A stretch of DNA of 64,000 nt from PALSA-505 sp036496025 (lineage in GTDB: Bacteria; Actinomycetota; Actinomycetes; Streptosporangiales; Streptosporangiaceae). The translations under genes were made by a program, and so were the position numbers. The stretch's first letter is position 1. Each line of letters begins with the position of its first letter. The stretch lies in assembly GCA_036496025.1 (NCBI GenBank), contig DASXLW010000080.1:1-64000 (forward strand), read 5' to 3'. The notes below the pieces were generated by a model that worked only from the letters and a program-made list of their open reading frames with translations, was not told the DNA's origin and did not search any database. This document shows positions 24,729 to 33,669 of the stretch, one piece after another.

Positions 24729-26549
24729 CTAGCCAATCTGCTCACGCCAGCGGTCGGTGATCGGCAGCCGGCGGTCGCGGCCGAAGTTCTTCTGCGTGAT
24801 CTTGGGACCTGGCGGGTACTGGCGCCGCTTGTACTCCGCCGTGTCCACCAGCCTGATCACCCGCTGCACCAGCTCCGGGTCGTGGCCGGCGGCGATCAGC
24901 GCCGCCGCGCCCATGTCCTTCTCGACGTAATCGTCGAGCAGTGCGTCCAGCACCGCGTAGTCGGGCAGCGAGTCGGTGTCCAGCTGGCCTGGGGCCAGCT
25001 CGGCGCTGGGCGGCTTGGAGATCGAGTTTTCCGGGATCGGCGGCGTCTGACCGTCCTGCGCGGCCTGGGCGTTGCGCCACTTCGCCAGCTCCCAGACCAG
25101 CGTCTTGAGCACGTCCTTGATCGGCGCGAACCCGCCGGCCGAGTCGCCGTACAGGGTGGAATAGCCGGTGGCGATCTCGCTCTTGTTCCCGGTGGTCAGC
25201 ACCAGGTGGCCCTCCTGGTTGGACAGCGTCATGAGGATCATGCCGCGGATCCGGGCCTGCAGGTTCTCCGCGGCCAGGCCGGTGAGGCCGTCGAGCTCGG
25301 AGTCGAAAGCGTCCACGATGGCGCGGACGGGCACCGTGCGGGCGTGCAGGCCCTGGCGCTTGGCCAGGTCCTCGGCGTCGCCGACCGAGTGCTCGGAGGA
25401 GTACTGGCTCGGCATCAGCACCACGTGTACCCGGTCGGGACCGATCGCGTCGGCCGCGATCGTCGCGGTCAGCGCCGAGTCGATGCCGCCGGACAGTCCG
25501 AGGATGACCGACCCGAAGCCGTTCTTGCGCACGTAGTCCGCCGTGCCGAGGACCAGCGCCGCGTAGACCTCGGCCAGGCCGCCGGGCGGGCCGTCCACGC
25601 ATTTCGCCGCCCAGGTGCCCGGCTGCGGCGTGACCGGGCCGGCCTGGGGCCGTTCGGTATCCCGGGTTTCAACGGGCTCGAGCTCGAGACGCCGGATGGT
25701 GATCATGGTGCCGTCACCGGCGTCGGCGGGGGTATCACCGGGCCGCCGGGCCGGATCCGCGGTCGGCAGGTCCAGGTCGGTGACCAGTAGCTGTTCGCAG
25801 AACTGGGGAGCCTGCGCGACCGTGCGGCCGGCCGCGTCCACCACAAGAGAGCCGCCGTCGAAGACCAGCTCGTCCTGGCCGCCGAGCATGTTCGCATAGG
25901 CCAGCGCGGCGCCCGCCTCGCGGGCCCGGCGGGCGGAGAGCCGCTGCCTGACATACAGCTTGCCCCGCTCGTAGGGTGACGCGTTCGGCACCGCGAGCAG
26001 CGCCGCCCCCGCCGCGCAGGCGACCTGTACCGGCCCGCCGTCCTGCCAGAGGTCTTCGCAGATGGCGACGGCCACGTCCACCCGACCGCCGCCGGCCTGC
26101 ATGCGGAAGACGGGCAGCCGGTTGCCGGGGACGAAGTACCGGAACTCGTCGAATACGCCGTAGTTCGGCAGGTGGTGCTTGGCGGAGGTGACCTGGATCG
26201 CCCCGTCGTAGAGCAGTGCCGCGGCGTCCAGCGGGGCGCCGGACGGCAGGCCCACCCGCGGCGCCAGGTCGGCCCGCCGGTCGAGGTAGCCGGTCACCAC
26301 GGCGATCCCACCGAGGCCTTCGGCGGCCAGGCGCCGCGCGGTGGCGCGGACGGTGGCGATCGACGCGTCCACGAACGAGGCCCGCAGCGCGAGGTCCTCG
26401 ACCGGGTAGCCGGTGATCATCATCTCCGGGAACACGACCAGGCCGGCGCCGGAGCCGGCGGCGCGCCTGGTCCACTCGACGACCAGGTCGGCGTTTCCCT
26501 CCAGGTCACCAACGGTGGGATTTACCTGAGCGAGAGCGATCCGCAGCAT
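24729..26549 (-). CDS. nadE: Glutamine-dependent NAD+ synthetase
   Basis: A 606-residue two-domain enzyme that amidates nicotinic-acid adenine dinucleotide with glutamine nitrogen. The N-terminal nitrilase-type domain (1-270) shows the catalytic Glu (FPEMMITGYP), Lys (KHHLPNYGVFDE) and Cys (ICEDLW). The C-terminal ATP pyrophosphatase domain (about 330-606) shows SGGIDSALTATIAAD and TGNKSEIATGY. ATG 26549 has GGAGG seven bases upstream. It is divergent from glnA2 with a GlnR-like box between them. The two-domain form with glutaminase is usual in actinobacteria. Confidence 0.96.
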   Translation of the reverse strand: MLRIALAQVNPTVGDLEGNADLVVEWTRRAAGSGAGLVVFPEMMITGYPVEDLALRASFVDASIATVRATARRLAAEGLGGIAVVTGYLDRRADLAPRVGLPSGAPLDAAALLYDGAIQVTSAKHHLPNYGVFDEFRYFVPGNRLPVFRMQAGGGRVDVAVAICEDLWQDGGPVQVACAAGAALLAVPNASPYERGKLYVRQRLSARRAREAGAALAYANMLGGQDELVFDGGSLVVDAAGRTVAQAPQFCEQLLVTDLDLPTADPARRPGDTPADAGDGTMITIRRLELEPVETRDTERPQAGPVTPQPGTWAAKCVDGPPGGLAEVYAALVLGTADYVRKNGFGSVILGLSGGIDSALTATIAADAIGPDRVHVVLMPSQYSSEHSVGDAEDLAKRQGLHARTVPVRAIVDAFDSELDGLTGLAAENLQARIRGMILMTLSNQEGHLVLTTGNKSEIATGYSTLYGDSAGGFAPIKDVLKTLVWELAKWRNAQAAQDGQTPPIPENSISKPPSAELAPGQLDTDSLPDYAVLDALLDDYVEKDMGAAALIAAGHDPELVQRVIRLVDTAEYKRRQYPPGPKITQKNFGRDRRLPITDRWREQIG

Positions 26550-26596
26550 AGGCACGCCTCCAGCGTATTGCGGGCGGGCGGCCGCCATCGCGGCGC

Positions 26597-26612
26597 GTAA
26601 CCTGCCGGAAAC
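26597..26612. promoter_or_regulatory. GlnR-like binding box between nadE and glnA2
   Basis: GTAAC-CTGCCG-GAAAC matches the gTnAC-n6-GaAAC half of the actinomycete GlnR site exactly, with the correct six-base spacer. It lies 65 bp before the glnA2 start at 26677 and 48 bp before the nadE start. A second half-box is not clear downstream. Confidence 0.6.
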
Positions 26613-26676
26613 ACCGGCCGGGCAGACTAGGTGGCCCAGAGCAGCTAGCGGTGCGTCGGACTCGAAGGTGAAGGCC

Positions 26677-28038
26677 GTGGACAGGCAAGAGGAATTCGTG
26701 CTCCGCACGCTCGATGAGCGCGACATCCGGTTCGTCCGGCTGTGGTTCACCGACGTGCTCGGCTACCTGAAGTCGGTCGCGGTCGCGCCGGCTGAGCTCG
26801 AAGGAGCATTCGCGGAGGGAATCGGCTTCGACGGGTCGGCGATCGAAGGGTTCGCCCGGGTCTACGAGGCGGACATGATCGCCAAGCCGGATCCCGCGAC
26901 CTTCCAGCTGCTGCCGTGGCAGGGGGAGTCGCTGGGCACCGGCCGCATGTTCTGCGACATCCTGATGCCGGACGGATCGCCGTCCTACGCCGACCCACGG
27001 TGGGTCCTCAAGCGCGCGCTCGGCCGGGCGTCCGATCTCGGATTCACCTTCTACACCCACCCGGAGATCGAGTTCTTCCTGCTCAAGGAGAAGCCCGAGC
27101 CGGGGACGAAGCCGCAGCCGATCGACTCCGGCGGCTACTTCGACCACACCCCGCACATCATCGCCCACGACTTCCGGCGCACCGCGATCTCGATGCTGGA
27201 GTCGATGGGCATCTCGGTGGAGTACAGCCACCACGAGGGAGCGCCGGGCCAGCAGGAGATCGACCTGCGCTACGCGGACGCGCTCACCACGGCGGACAAC
27301 ATCATGTCGTTCCGGCTGGTGATGAAGGAGGTGGCGATCGAGCAGGGCGTGCACGCCTCGTTCATGCCCAAGCCGTTCACCGACCATCCCGGCTCGGGCA
27401 TGCACACGCACATGTCGCTGTTCGAGGGCGACCGGAACGCCTTCTACGAACCCGGCGCCGAGTTCCAGCTGTCCAAGCTGGGCCGCTGCTTCATCGCCGG
27501 GCTGCTCAGGCACGCCGCCGAGATCACCGCGGTGTGCAACCAGTGGGTGAACTCCTACAAGCGGCTCTGGGGGGAGGCCGCGGCGACCGCGGGCGCGGGC
27601 GGCGAGGCGCCGGCCTACATCTGCTGGGGGCACAACAACCGCTCAGCGCTGGTCCGGGTGCCGATGTACAAGCCGCAGAAGGCCAACGCCACCCGGGTCG
27701 AGTTCCGCTCGCTGGATTCGGCGTGCAATCCCTACCTGGCGTACGCGCTGATTCTCGCGGCGGGCCTGAAGGGCATCGAGAACGACTACGAGCTGCCGGA
27801 AGGCGCCGAGGACGACGTGTGGGCGCTCACCCCGGCCGAGCGGCGCGCGCTCGGCATCGGCCCGCTACCGCAGAGCCTGGACGAGGCGATCAACGCCATG
27901 GAGCACAGCGAGCTGGCTGCCGAGACGCTGGGCGAGCACGTCTTCGACTTCTTCCTGCGGAACAAGCGGGCCGAATGGCACGAGTACCGGCGCCAGGTCA
28001 CCCAGTACGAGCTGGACCGCTACCTGCCCGTGCTGTAG
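26677..28038 (+). CDS. glnA2: Type I glutamine synthetase, GlnA2-like
   Basis: A 453-residue enzyme whose wording from VDRQEEFVLRTL matches mycobacterial GlnA2 from its start (known there as MDRQKEFVLRTL). Active-site segments are visible: GIGFDGSAIEGF, HPEIEFFLLKEK (metal Glu), EYSHHEGAPGQQEIDLRY, GSGMHTHMSLF and RVPMYKP. Biochemical work on Streptomyces GlnA2 links it to gamma-glutamylpolyamine formation; this copy may act on glutamate and ammonia or on amines. Near the C-terminus NDYELPEGAEDD aligns with the GlnE adenylylation motif only loosely, so regulation by GlnE cannot be assumed. GTG 26677 is preferred (spacing from GAAGG); GTG 26668 is in frame. A GlnR-like box is upstream. Confidence 0.9.
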   Translation: MDRQEEFVLRTLDERDIRFVRLWFTDVLGYLKSVAVAPAELEGAFAEGIGFDGSAIEGFARVYEADMIAKPDPATFQLLPWQGESLGTGRMFCDILMPDGSPSYADPRWVLKRALGRASDLGFTFYTHPEIEFFLLKEKPEPGTKPQPIDSGGYFDHTPHIIAHDFRRTAISMLESMGISVEYSHHEGAPGQQEIDLRYADALTTADNIMSFRLVMKEVAIEQGVHASFMPKPFTDHPGSGMHTHMSLFEGDRNAFYEPGAEFQLSKLGRCFIAGLLRHAAEITAVCNQWVNSYKRLWGEAAATAGAGGEAPAYICWGHNNRSALVRVPMYKPQKANATRVEFRSLDSACNPYLAYALILAAGLKGIENDYELPEGAEDDVWALTPAERRALGIGPLPQSLDEAINAMEHSELAAETLGEHVFDFFLRNKRAEWHEYRRQVTQYELDRYLPVL

Positions 28039-28047
28039 AGCCGGCGA

Positions 28048-28077
28048 GCCGCCCGGCGGCGCACCCCGGCGGGCGGC
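28048..28077 (+). terminator. GC hairpin after glnA2
   Basis: GCCGCCC (28048-28054) pairs with GGGCGGC (28071-28077); the inner part pairs with one mismatch. It is ten bases after the glnA2 stop. There is no T-run. Confidence 0.5.
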
Positions 28078-28141
28078 GAGCTAGGGTCGAGGCGACCCGT
28101 GACCCGGCACGGGAAACCGTCATCAACCTGTGGGACCGTCC

Positions 28142-28681
28142 ATGAACACCTATGACTTCACCGTCAAGACCGCCGACGGCGGCACCCAGGACCTGCGTGA
28201 CTACGCCGGCCAGGTGCTACTGATCGTCAACGTGGCCAGCGAGTGCGGCTTCACCCCGCAGTATGCGGGCCTGGAGGCGCTGTATCGCGACCGCAAGGAC
28301 CGCGGCCTGCAGATCCTCGGCTTCCCGAGCAACCAGTTCGGGGCGCAGGAGCCGGGCAGCGATGCCGACATCCAGCAGTTCTGCACCGCGACCTACGATG
28401 TCACGTTCCCGGTGTTCGGCAAGATCGAGGTGAACGGCCCCGGCGCTGACCCGCTGTATGCCTACCTGCGCGCCCAGGCGCCCGGAGACTTCGGCCCGGC
28501 CGCCGGCATGCTGTACGACCACGTGCGCGACACCCGGCCCGAAGCGATCGGTACCGACGAGATCAAGTGGAACTTCACCAAGTTCGTCGTCGACCGGACC
28601 GGGCAGGTCACCGGGCGCTACGAGTCCACGGTTACCCCTGAGGATCTGCGTCCCGATCTGGACGCCCTGCTCGCCGCCTGA
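28142..28681 (+). CDS. Glutathione peroxidase family (thiol peroxidase)
   Basis: A 179-residue thioredoxin-fold peroxidase. The catalytic Cys (NVASECGFTPQYAGLEALY), Gln (GFPSNQFGAQEPG) and Trp/Asn (KWNFTKFVVD) tetrad is complete. It uses Cys, not selenocysteine, so it is probably reduced by thioredoxin or mycothiol-linked systems, as glutathione is absent from most actinobacteria. ATG 28142 gives MNTYDFTVKTADG; GTG 28130 is possible and has a weak GGGA ahead. It sits 103 bp after glnA2 and may be separately transcribed. Confidence 0.92.
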   Translation: MNTYDFTVKTADGGTQDLRDYAGQVLLIVNVASECGFTPQYAGLEALYRDRKDRGLQILGFPSNQFGAQEPGSDADIQQFCTATYDVTFPVFGKIEVNGPGADPLYAYLRAQAPGDFGPAAGMLYDHVRDTRPEAIGTDEIKWNFTKFVVDRTGQVTGRYESTVTPEDLRPDLDALLAA

Positions 28682-28826
28682 ACCGTCGGCGCTGCCGCCC
28701 ACGCCGGGGTCAGCCTGGGCTGGCGAGCGGTCAGGAGGCAGGCCGGGCGCGGAAGGACGAGGGCGGGAAAAGCGTTAGATCTCGAGGACCTTCTCCGGCC
28801 ATCCTGGCCGTGTTCTTAGTGCCGCT

Positions 28827-31800
28827 GTGGAGACCGCAACCTTGACCCCCTCGCTTTCCGCGCTGCGAGAGCGCCTGCCTGCGCTCATGCCGCTCGATCA
28901 GCGCAGGCTCGGCCGCCGCGCCGACCGCGCGGCGGCGCTGCGCGATGCCGCTGCCCGGCAGCGCGCGCTCGCCGGGATCGAGACCGAGCTGGAAGCGGCG
29001 GCGGCCCGGGTGGAAAAGCGCCGCCAGGCCGTGCCCGTCATTAGCTATCCCGCCGAGCTGCCGGTCAGCCAGCGCAAGGACGAGATCGCGGCGGCTATCC
29101 GTGACCATCAGGTAGTGATCATCGCGGGCGAGACCGGCTCCGGCAAGACCACGCAGCTGCCCAAGATCTGCCTCGAACTCGGCCGCGGCATAACCGGCCA
29201 GATCGGCCACACACAGCCCCGGCGGATCGCCGCGCGCACCGTGGCGGACCGGATCGCCGCCGAGCTCGGCACCGAACTCGGCGGGGCGGTCGGGTACAAG
29301 GTGAGGTTCACCGACACGTCCAGCGACAGCACGCTGATCAAGGTGATGACCGACGGGATCCTGCTGACCGAGCTGCAGCGCGACCGGGAGCTGCTGCGCT
29401 ACGACACCCTCATCATCGACGAGGCGCACGAGCGCAGCCTCAACATCGACTTCATCCTCGGCTACCTGAAGCGGCTGCTGCCGAGCCGGCCCGACCTCAA
29501 GGTCATCGTCACCTCCGCCACCATCGACCCCGGGCGGTTCAGCCAGCACTTCTGGGATGCGCCGGTGATCGAGGTGTCCGGGCGCACCTACCCGGTCGAG
29601 GTGCGCTACCGGCCGCTCGCCGACCCGGACCACCCCGATCGCGAGCCCAGGGACCAGGTACAGGGCATCGGCGACGCGGTGGACGAGCTCACCGCCGAGG
29701 GCCAGGGCGACATCCTGGTCTTCCTGTCCGGCGAGCGGGAGATCAGGGACACGGCCGAGGCCCTGGGCGGCCGGCCGAACCTGGAGGTGCTGCCGCTGTA
29801 CGCCCGGCTGTCGGCCGCCGAGCAGCACCGGATCTTCGACCCGCACCAAGGCCGGCGGGTGGTGCTGGCCACCAACGTCGCGGAGACCTCACTGACCGTT
29901 CCCGGCGTCAGGTACGTGATCGACGCGGGTACCGCGCGGATCTCCCGGTACGGCCAGCGGGCCAAGGTTCAGCGGCTGCCGATCGAGCGGATCTCGCAAG
30001 CCTCAGCCGACCAGCGCAAGGGCCGGTGCGGGCGCACCGCCGACGGCATCTGCATCCGGCTCTACAGCGAGGAGGACTTCGCCTCGCGCCCGCCCTTCAC
30101 CGACCCGGAGATCCTGCGGACGAGCCTGGCCTCGGTCATCTTGCAGATGGCGGCGCTCGGCCTCGGGGAGATCGGCGACCTCCCGTTCATCGACCCGCCG
30201 GAATCGCGCAACGTCGCCGACGGCGTCCGGCTGCTCGAAGAACTCGGTGCGCTCGCGCCGGGTCGCGGTGCGTCCCGGCTCACCGACGTGGGGCGGAAGC
30301 TGGCCCGGCTGCCGCTGGACCCCCGGCTGGGCCGGATGATCCTGGAGGCCGGCCGGCAGGGCTGTGCCAGCGAGGTGCTGATCATCACGGCGGCGCTGTC
30401 CATCCAGGATCCCCGGGAGCGGCCCGCGGACGCCCGCGAGGCGGCCGACGCCATGCACGCGCGGTTCTCCGAACCGGGATCCGATTTCCTCTCCCTGCTC
30501 ACCCTCTGGGATTACCTGCGTGACCGGCAGCGTGAGCTGTCCGGGTCCGCGTTCCGGCGCCTGTGCCGCCGCGAGTACCTGCACTACCTGCGGGTGCGGG
30601 AATGGCAGGACGTGCACGGCCAGCTCCGCCAGGCGGCGCGCGACGTCGGCATCACCGCCGGGCCGGGGCGGACGGCGCGCGCGCCGGCGGGGGAGCAGCC
30701 GGGGCAGAGGAAGAAGAAGGCGCCTAACGGTGGTGGCCCGGACGCCGCGGCCGCGCGCCCGCGGCGCGGCGAGGCCAAGCCGGAGGGCCGCGTCCCTGGG
30801 GAGATCGCGGACCGGGTGCACATCTCGCTGCTGTCCGGCCTGCTGTCGCACATGGGGATGCAGGACACCCAGCGGCCGCAGGGAAAACGCCGGGGTCCGG
30901 CCGAGTTCGCGGGCGCCCGGGGCACCCGCTTTGCCCTCTTTCCCGACTCGTCGCTGGCCAGGAAGCCACCGCAGTGGGTCATGGCGGCGGAGCTGGTCGA
31001 GACCTCCCGCCTGTGGGGCAGGACCGCTGCCGCGATCAAGCCCGAGTGGGCCGAGCCGCTGGCGGCGCACCTGGCCAGACGCAGCTACAGCGAACCGCGC
31101 TGGGACGCCAGGCGGGGCGCGGCGATGGCCACCGAGAAGGTCAGCCTGTACGGGCTGCCGATCGTGGCGGCGCGGCCGGTCGGCTACGCGACCATCGACG
31201 CGGCGGGCGCCCGGGAGCTGTTCATCCAGCACGCCCTGGTGGAGGGGGACTGGCAGACCCACCACGGGTTCTTCCACCGCAACCGGGAACTGCTGGACGA
31301 CGCCGCGGATCTGGAGCGCCGGGCCAGGCGGCGCGGCATCGTGGTCGATGACGCCGCCCTGTTCGACTTCTACGACCACCGGATCCCCGCCGACGTGACG
31401 TCGGCGCGGCATTTCGACGCGTGGTGGAAGAAGGCCCGGGCCAGCGAGCCCGAGCTGCTCACCTTCTCCGCCGATGACCTCGTCGGACCTGCCGTCGAGG
31501 AGATCCGCCCGGCCGACTACCCCGATGCCTGGGGCGGGCTCCCGCTGTCGTACGAGTTCGCCCCCGGCGAGCCCGACGACGGGGTGACCGCGGATGTCCC
31601 GCTGGCCCTGCTCAACCAGGTCAGCGGCGACGAGCTCGGCTGGCAGGTGCCCGGATTGCGCGAGGAACTGGTGACCGAGCTGATCCGGTCGCTGCCCAAG
31701 CCGCTGCGCACCGCCTTCGTGCCCGTCCCTGACACCGCCCGCACCGTCCTGGCCCGGCTGGGATCGGTGCACGGGGATCTGCTGGACGCGCTGGCGGCCG

Positions 31801-32843
31801 AGCTCGGCCGGATCGGCGGGGTGAAGATCCCGCGGGACGCGTGGGACCCGTCGCGGCTGCCCGCGCACCTGAGGATGACGTTCCGCGTGCTCGACGGCGA
31901 CCGGGTGCTCGCCAGTGGCAAGGATCTGGCCGCGCTGCGGCGGCAACTACGGCCGCGGCTGGAGGCGGCGCTATCGGACGCGGCCGGCGATATCACCCGC
32001 GCCGGTCTGACCGACTGGACGCTCGGCGCCCTGCCCAGGGTCTTCAGGCACGGGCAGGTCCGCGCCTACCCGGCGCTGGCCGACGCCGGAAGCGCGGTCG
32101 ATGTCCGGCTGTTTCCGACCGAAGCCGAGGCCAGCGAAGCGATGCTGCGGGGCACGCGCCGGCTGCTGCTGCTCCGGGTGCCCTCGGGTGTCCGGTCCAT
32201 CGCCGGGCGGCTGCCGCCCCAGGCCAAGCTGGCTATGAGCTCGCACCCGTACCCAAGCGCGGCCGCCCTGCTCGACGACTGCGCGGCCTGCGCGGCCGAC
32301 GCCGTGATCGCCGAGTCCGGCGGCCCGGCGTGGGATGCCGCGGGGTTCGCGCGCCTGGTGGATGCGGCGCGGTCATCGCTCGCCGTCATCACGGCCGAGG
32401 TGGTCGAGATCGTCGCGCGGGTTCTCGCGGAGGCGCACGAGGTCCGGACGAGGCTGGCGCAGGCCGGCGGCCCGGCCGCGGCGCTCGACGACATGCGCGC
32501 CCAGTTCTCCGCGCTGATCTACCCCGGGTTCGTCGCCGAAACCGGGCTGCGGCGGCTGCCCGACCTCGTCCGTTACCTGAGGGCCATCATCCGCAGGCTG
32601 GACAAGATGGCGGAGTCGGTGGCGCGCGACGCAGAACGGATGGCGGTCGTGCACCGGGTCACGGACGCTTACCAGCAGGCGCTGCGCGAGCTCGGCGAGC
32701 CGGCCCGGTCCGGCGACGACGCGGCCGCGATCCGCTGGATGATCGAGGAGCTGCGGGTCAGTCTGTTCGCCCAGACACTGGGCACCCCGGAGCCGGTGTC
32801 GGAGAAGAGGATCCGGGCCGCCCTGGACCGGCTGGCCGCCTGA
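28827..32843 (+). CDS. hrpA: ATP-dependent RNA helicase HrpA
   Basis: A 1338-residue DEAH-box helicase, close to the family's usual length of 1300. Motif I is GETGSGKTTQLPK near residue 100, motif II DEAH in LIIDEAHERSLN, motif III SATID, motif V TNVAETSLTVPGV, and motif VI QRKGRCGRTADG. A winged-helix and ratchet region follow, then a Lys/Arg-rich low-complexity insert (about 620-660, with GQRKKKAPNGGG) and the C-terminal DUF3418 segment. HrpA acts on RNA, and in Gram-negative bacteria it resolves stalled ribosomes. GTG 28827 gives VETATLTPS; the Shine-Dalgarno match is weak. Confidence 0.93.
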   Translation: METATLTPSLSALRERLPALMPLDQRRLGRRADRAAALRDAAARQRALAGIETELEAAAARVEKRRQAVPVISYPAELPVSQRKDEIAAAIRDHQVVIIAGETGSGKTTQLPKICLELGRGITGQIGHTQPRRIAARTVADRIAAELGTELGGAVGYKVRFTDTSSDSTLIKVMTDGILLTELQRDRELLRYDTLIIDEAHERSLNIDFILGYLKRLLPSRPDLKVIVTSATIDPGRFSQHFWDAPVIEVSGRTYPVEVRYRPLADPDHPDREPRDQVQGIGDAVDELTAEGQGDILVFLSGEREIRDTAEALGGRPNLEVLPLYARLSAAEQHRIFDPHQGRRVVLATNVAETSLTVPGVRYVIDAGTARISRYGQRAKVQRLPIERISQASADQRKGRCGRTADGICIRLYSEEDFASRPPFTDPEILRTSLASVILQMAALGLGEIGDLPFIDPPESRNVADGVRLLEELGALAPGRGASRLTDVGRKLARLPLDPRLGRMILEAGRQGCASEVLIITAALSIQDPRERPADAREAADAMHARFSEPGSDFLSLLTLWDYLRDRQRELSGSAFRRLCRREYLHYLRVREWQDVHGQLRQAARDVGITAGPGRTARAPAGEQPGQRKKKAPNGGGPDAAAARPRRGEAKPEGRVPGEIADRVHISLLSGLLSHMGMQDTQRPQGKRRGPAEFAGARGTRFALFPDSSLARKPPQWVMAAELVETSRLWGRTAAAIKPEWAEPLAAHLARRSYSEPRWDARRGAAMATEKVSLYGLPIVAARPVGYATIDAAGARELFIQHALVEGDWQTHHGFFHRNRELLDDAADLERRARRRGIVVDDAALFDFYDHRIPADVTSARHFDAWWKKARASEPELLTFSADDLVGPAVEEIRPADYPDAWGGLPLSYEFAPGEPDDGVTADVPLALLNQVSGDELGWQVPGLREELVTELIRSLPKPLRTAFVPVPDTARTVLARLGSVHGDLLDALAAELGRIGGVKIPRDAWDPSRLPAHLRMTFRVLDGDRVLASGKDLAALRRQLRPRLEAALSDAAGDITRAGLTDWTLGALPRVFRHGQVRAYPALADAGSAVDVRLFPTEAEASEAMLRGTRRLLLLRVPSGVRSIAGRLPPQAKLAMSSHPYPSAAALLDDCAACAADAVIAESGGPAWDAAGFARLVDAARSSLAVITAEVVEIVARVLAEAHEVRTRLAQAGGPAAALDDMRAQFSALIYPGFVAETGLRRLPDLVRYLRAIIRRLDKMAESVARDAERMAVVHRVTDAYQQALRELGEPARSGDDAAAIRWMIEELRVSLFAQTLGTPEPVSEKRIRAALDRLAA

Positions 32844-32848
32844 CCGGG

Positions 32849-33499
32849 TTAAGGCTGGGGTGCGTCCGGCCCGGGCCGCGTTCCGTCGGTGGTCCCGTCA
32901 GCGGTGCCGCCAGTGGTCCCGGCGGCGGTGCCGCCAGTGGTCCCGGGGGCGGTCGCGTCGGCGGTGCCGTCAGCGGTCCCGGCGGCGGTGCCGTCAGCGG
33001 TCCCGGCGGCGGTCGCGTCGGCGGTGCCGCCAGTGGTCCCGGCGGGAACCAGGCGGATCACCGGCAGCGAGCGGTCGGTCTTGGTCTGGTACTTCGCGTA
33101 TCGGGGCTGGGCGCTGGTGATCCGCTGCCAGGCCTCCTCGCGGCGCGGGCCGTCGAGCTGCTCGGGTGTCACCTGGAGCTTGCGGTCAGGAAGCTCGATC
33201 CACACCTGGTCCGGGTGCGCGGCCATGTTCAGGTACCAGGCCGGGTTCTTGGCCGTGCCGCCGGCCGACGCGACGATCAGCCACGCGTCGTCGCCGTCGG
33301 CGAACCATGACACCGCGTTTTCGTGCTGCTGCCCGGACTTGCGCCCGGTCGTGGTGAGGAAGAGCAGGTCCATCCCCTGGAACTTGTAGCCCGAGCGGCG
33401 GTGCCGGTTGCCCGCTATGCGGTACACCCACTTGGCGATCGGACTGGACGCGCCCGGCATCCGCACTCCCTTGGTGCCGGCGGGGGTATCTAGGCTCAT
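32849..33499 (-). CDS. Deazaflavin (F420)-dependent nitroreductase-like protein with repeat tail
   Basis: A 216-residue protein. Residues about 10-150 match the Ddn/DUF385 split-barrel family: FQGMDLLFLTTTGRKSGQQHENAVSWFADGDD, AWLIVASAGGTAKNPAWYLNM, and PRYAKYQTKTDRSLPVIRL. These bind F420 and reduce nitro groups or quinones. The last 55 residues are a Gly-Thr repeat tail (positions 32880-33045) with no counterpart in family members I know. The start at ATG 33499 has GAGGAGG six bases upstream. HrpA converges on it with 5 bp between stops. Confidence 0.85.
   Translation of the reverse strand: MSLDTPAGTKGVRMPGASSPIAKWVYRIAGNRHRRSGYKFQGMDLLFLTTTGRKSGQQHENAVSWFADGDDAWLIVASAGGTAKNPAWYLNMAAHPDQVWIELPDRKLQVTPEQLDGPRREEAWQRITSAQPRYAKYQTKTDRSLPVIRLVPAGTTGGTADATAAGTADGTAAGTADGTADATAPGTTGGTAAGTTGGTADGTTDGTRPGPDAPQP
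32880..33045. repeat. 24-bp composite tandem repeat coding a Gly-Thr tail
   Basis: Units of GGTCCCGGCGGC and GGTGCCGTCAGC alternate, with GGTCGCGTCGGC variants. They are in-frame within the deazaflavin gene and encode G-T-x-x tetrapeptides. All changes are multiples of three bases. Confidence 0.85.
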
Positions 33500-33514
33500 C
33501 ATCGGCCTCCTCAT

Positions 33515-33615
33515 GCTGTTTAACAGCGGCCGGGTCACGGGGTGTTACTGGCCCGGCCCTTCCAGCGTAGTCACCGTCATCCTGGCCCGCCCGCTGGCCC
33601 GTGATCCGTTAACGG
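33515..33615. promoter_or_regulatory. Two GTTAAC-type palindromes upstream of the deazaflavin gene
   Basis: GCTGTT-T-AACAGC (33515-33527) lies 16 bases before the start codon, and CCGTTAACGG (33606-33615) is 80 bases further up. Both share a GTT(T)AAC core, which suggests one regulator with two sites; unproven. Confidence 0.45.
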
Positions 33616-33669
33616 GGAGCATTGGCAGCGCTATCACGCGCCTGATGTTTCCCCCTCTCGGCTGCGCCC

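Noticed and set aside
31841..33310. Long open frame overlapping the end of hrpA in another frame
   Set aside because: High GC content leaves few stops; the HrpA frame has the domain motifs, this one has none.
32860..33389. Plus-strand open frames opposite the deazaflavin gene
   Set aside because: They consist of repeat-derived Val/Pro/Arg strings and mirror the real coding strand.
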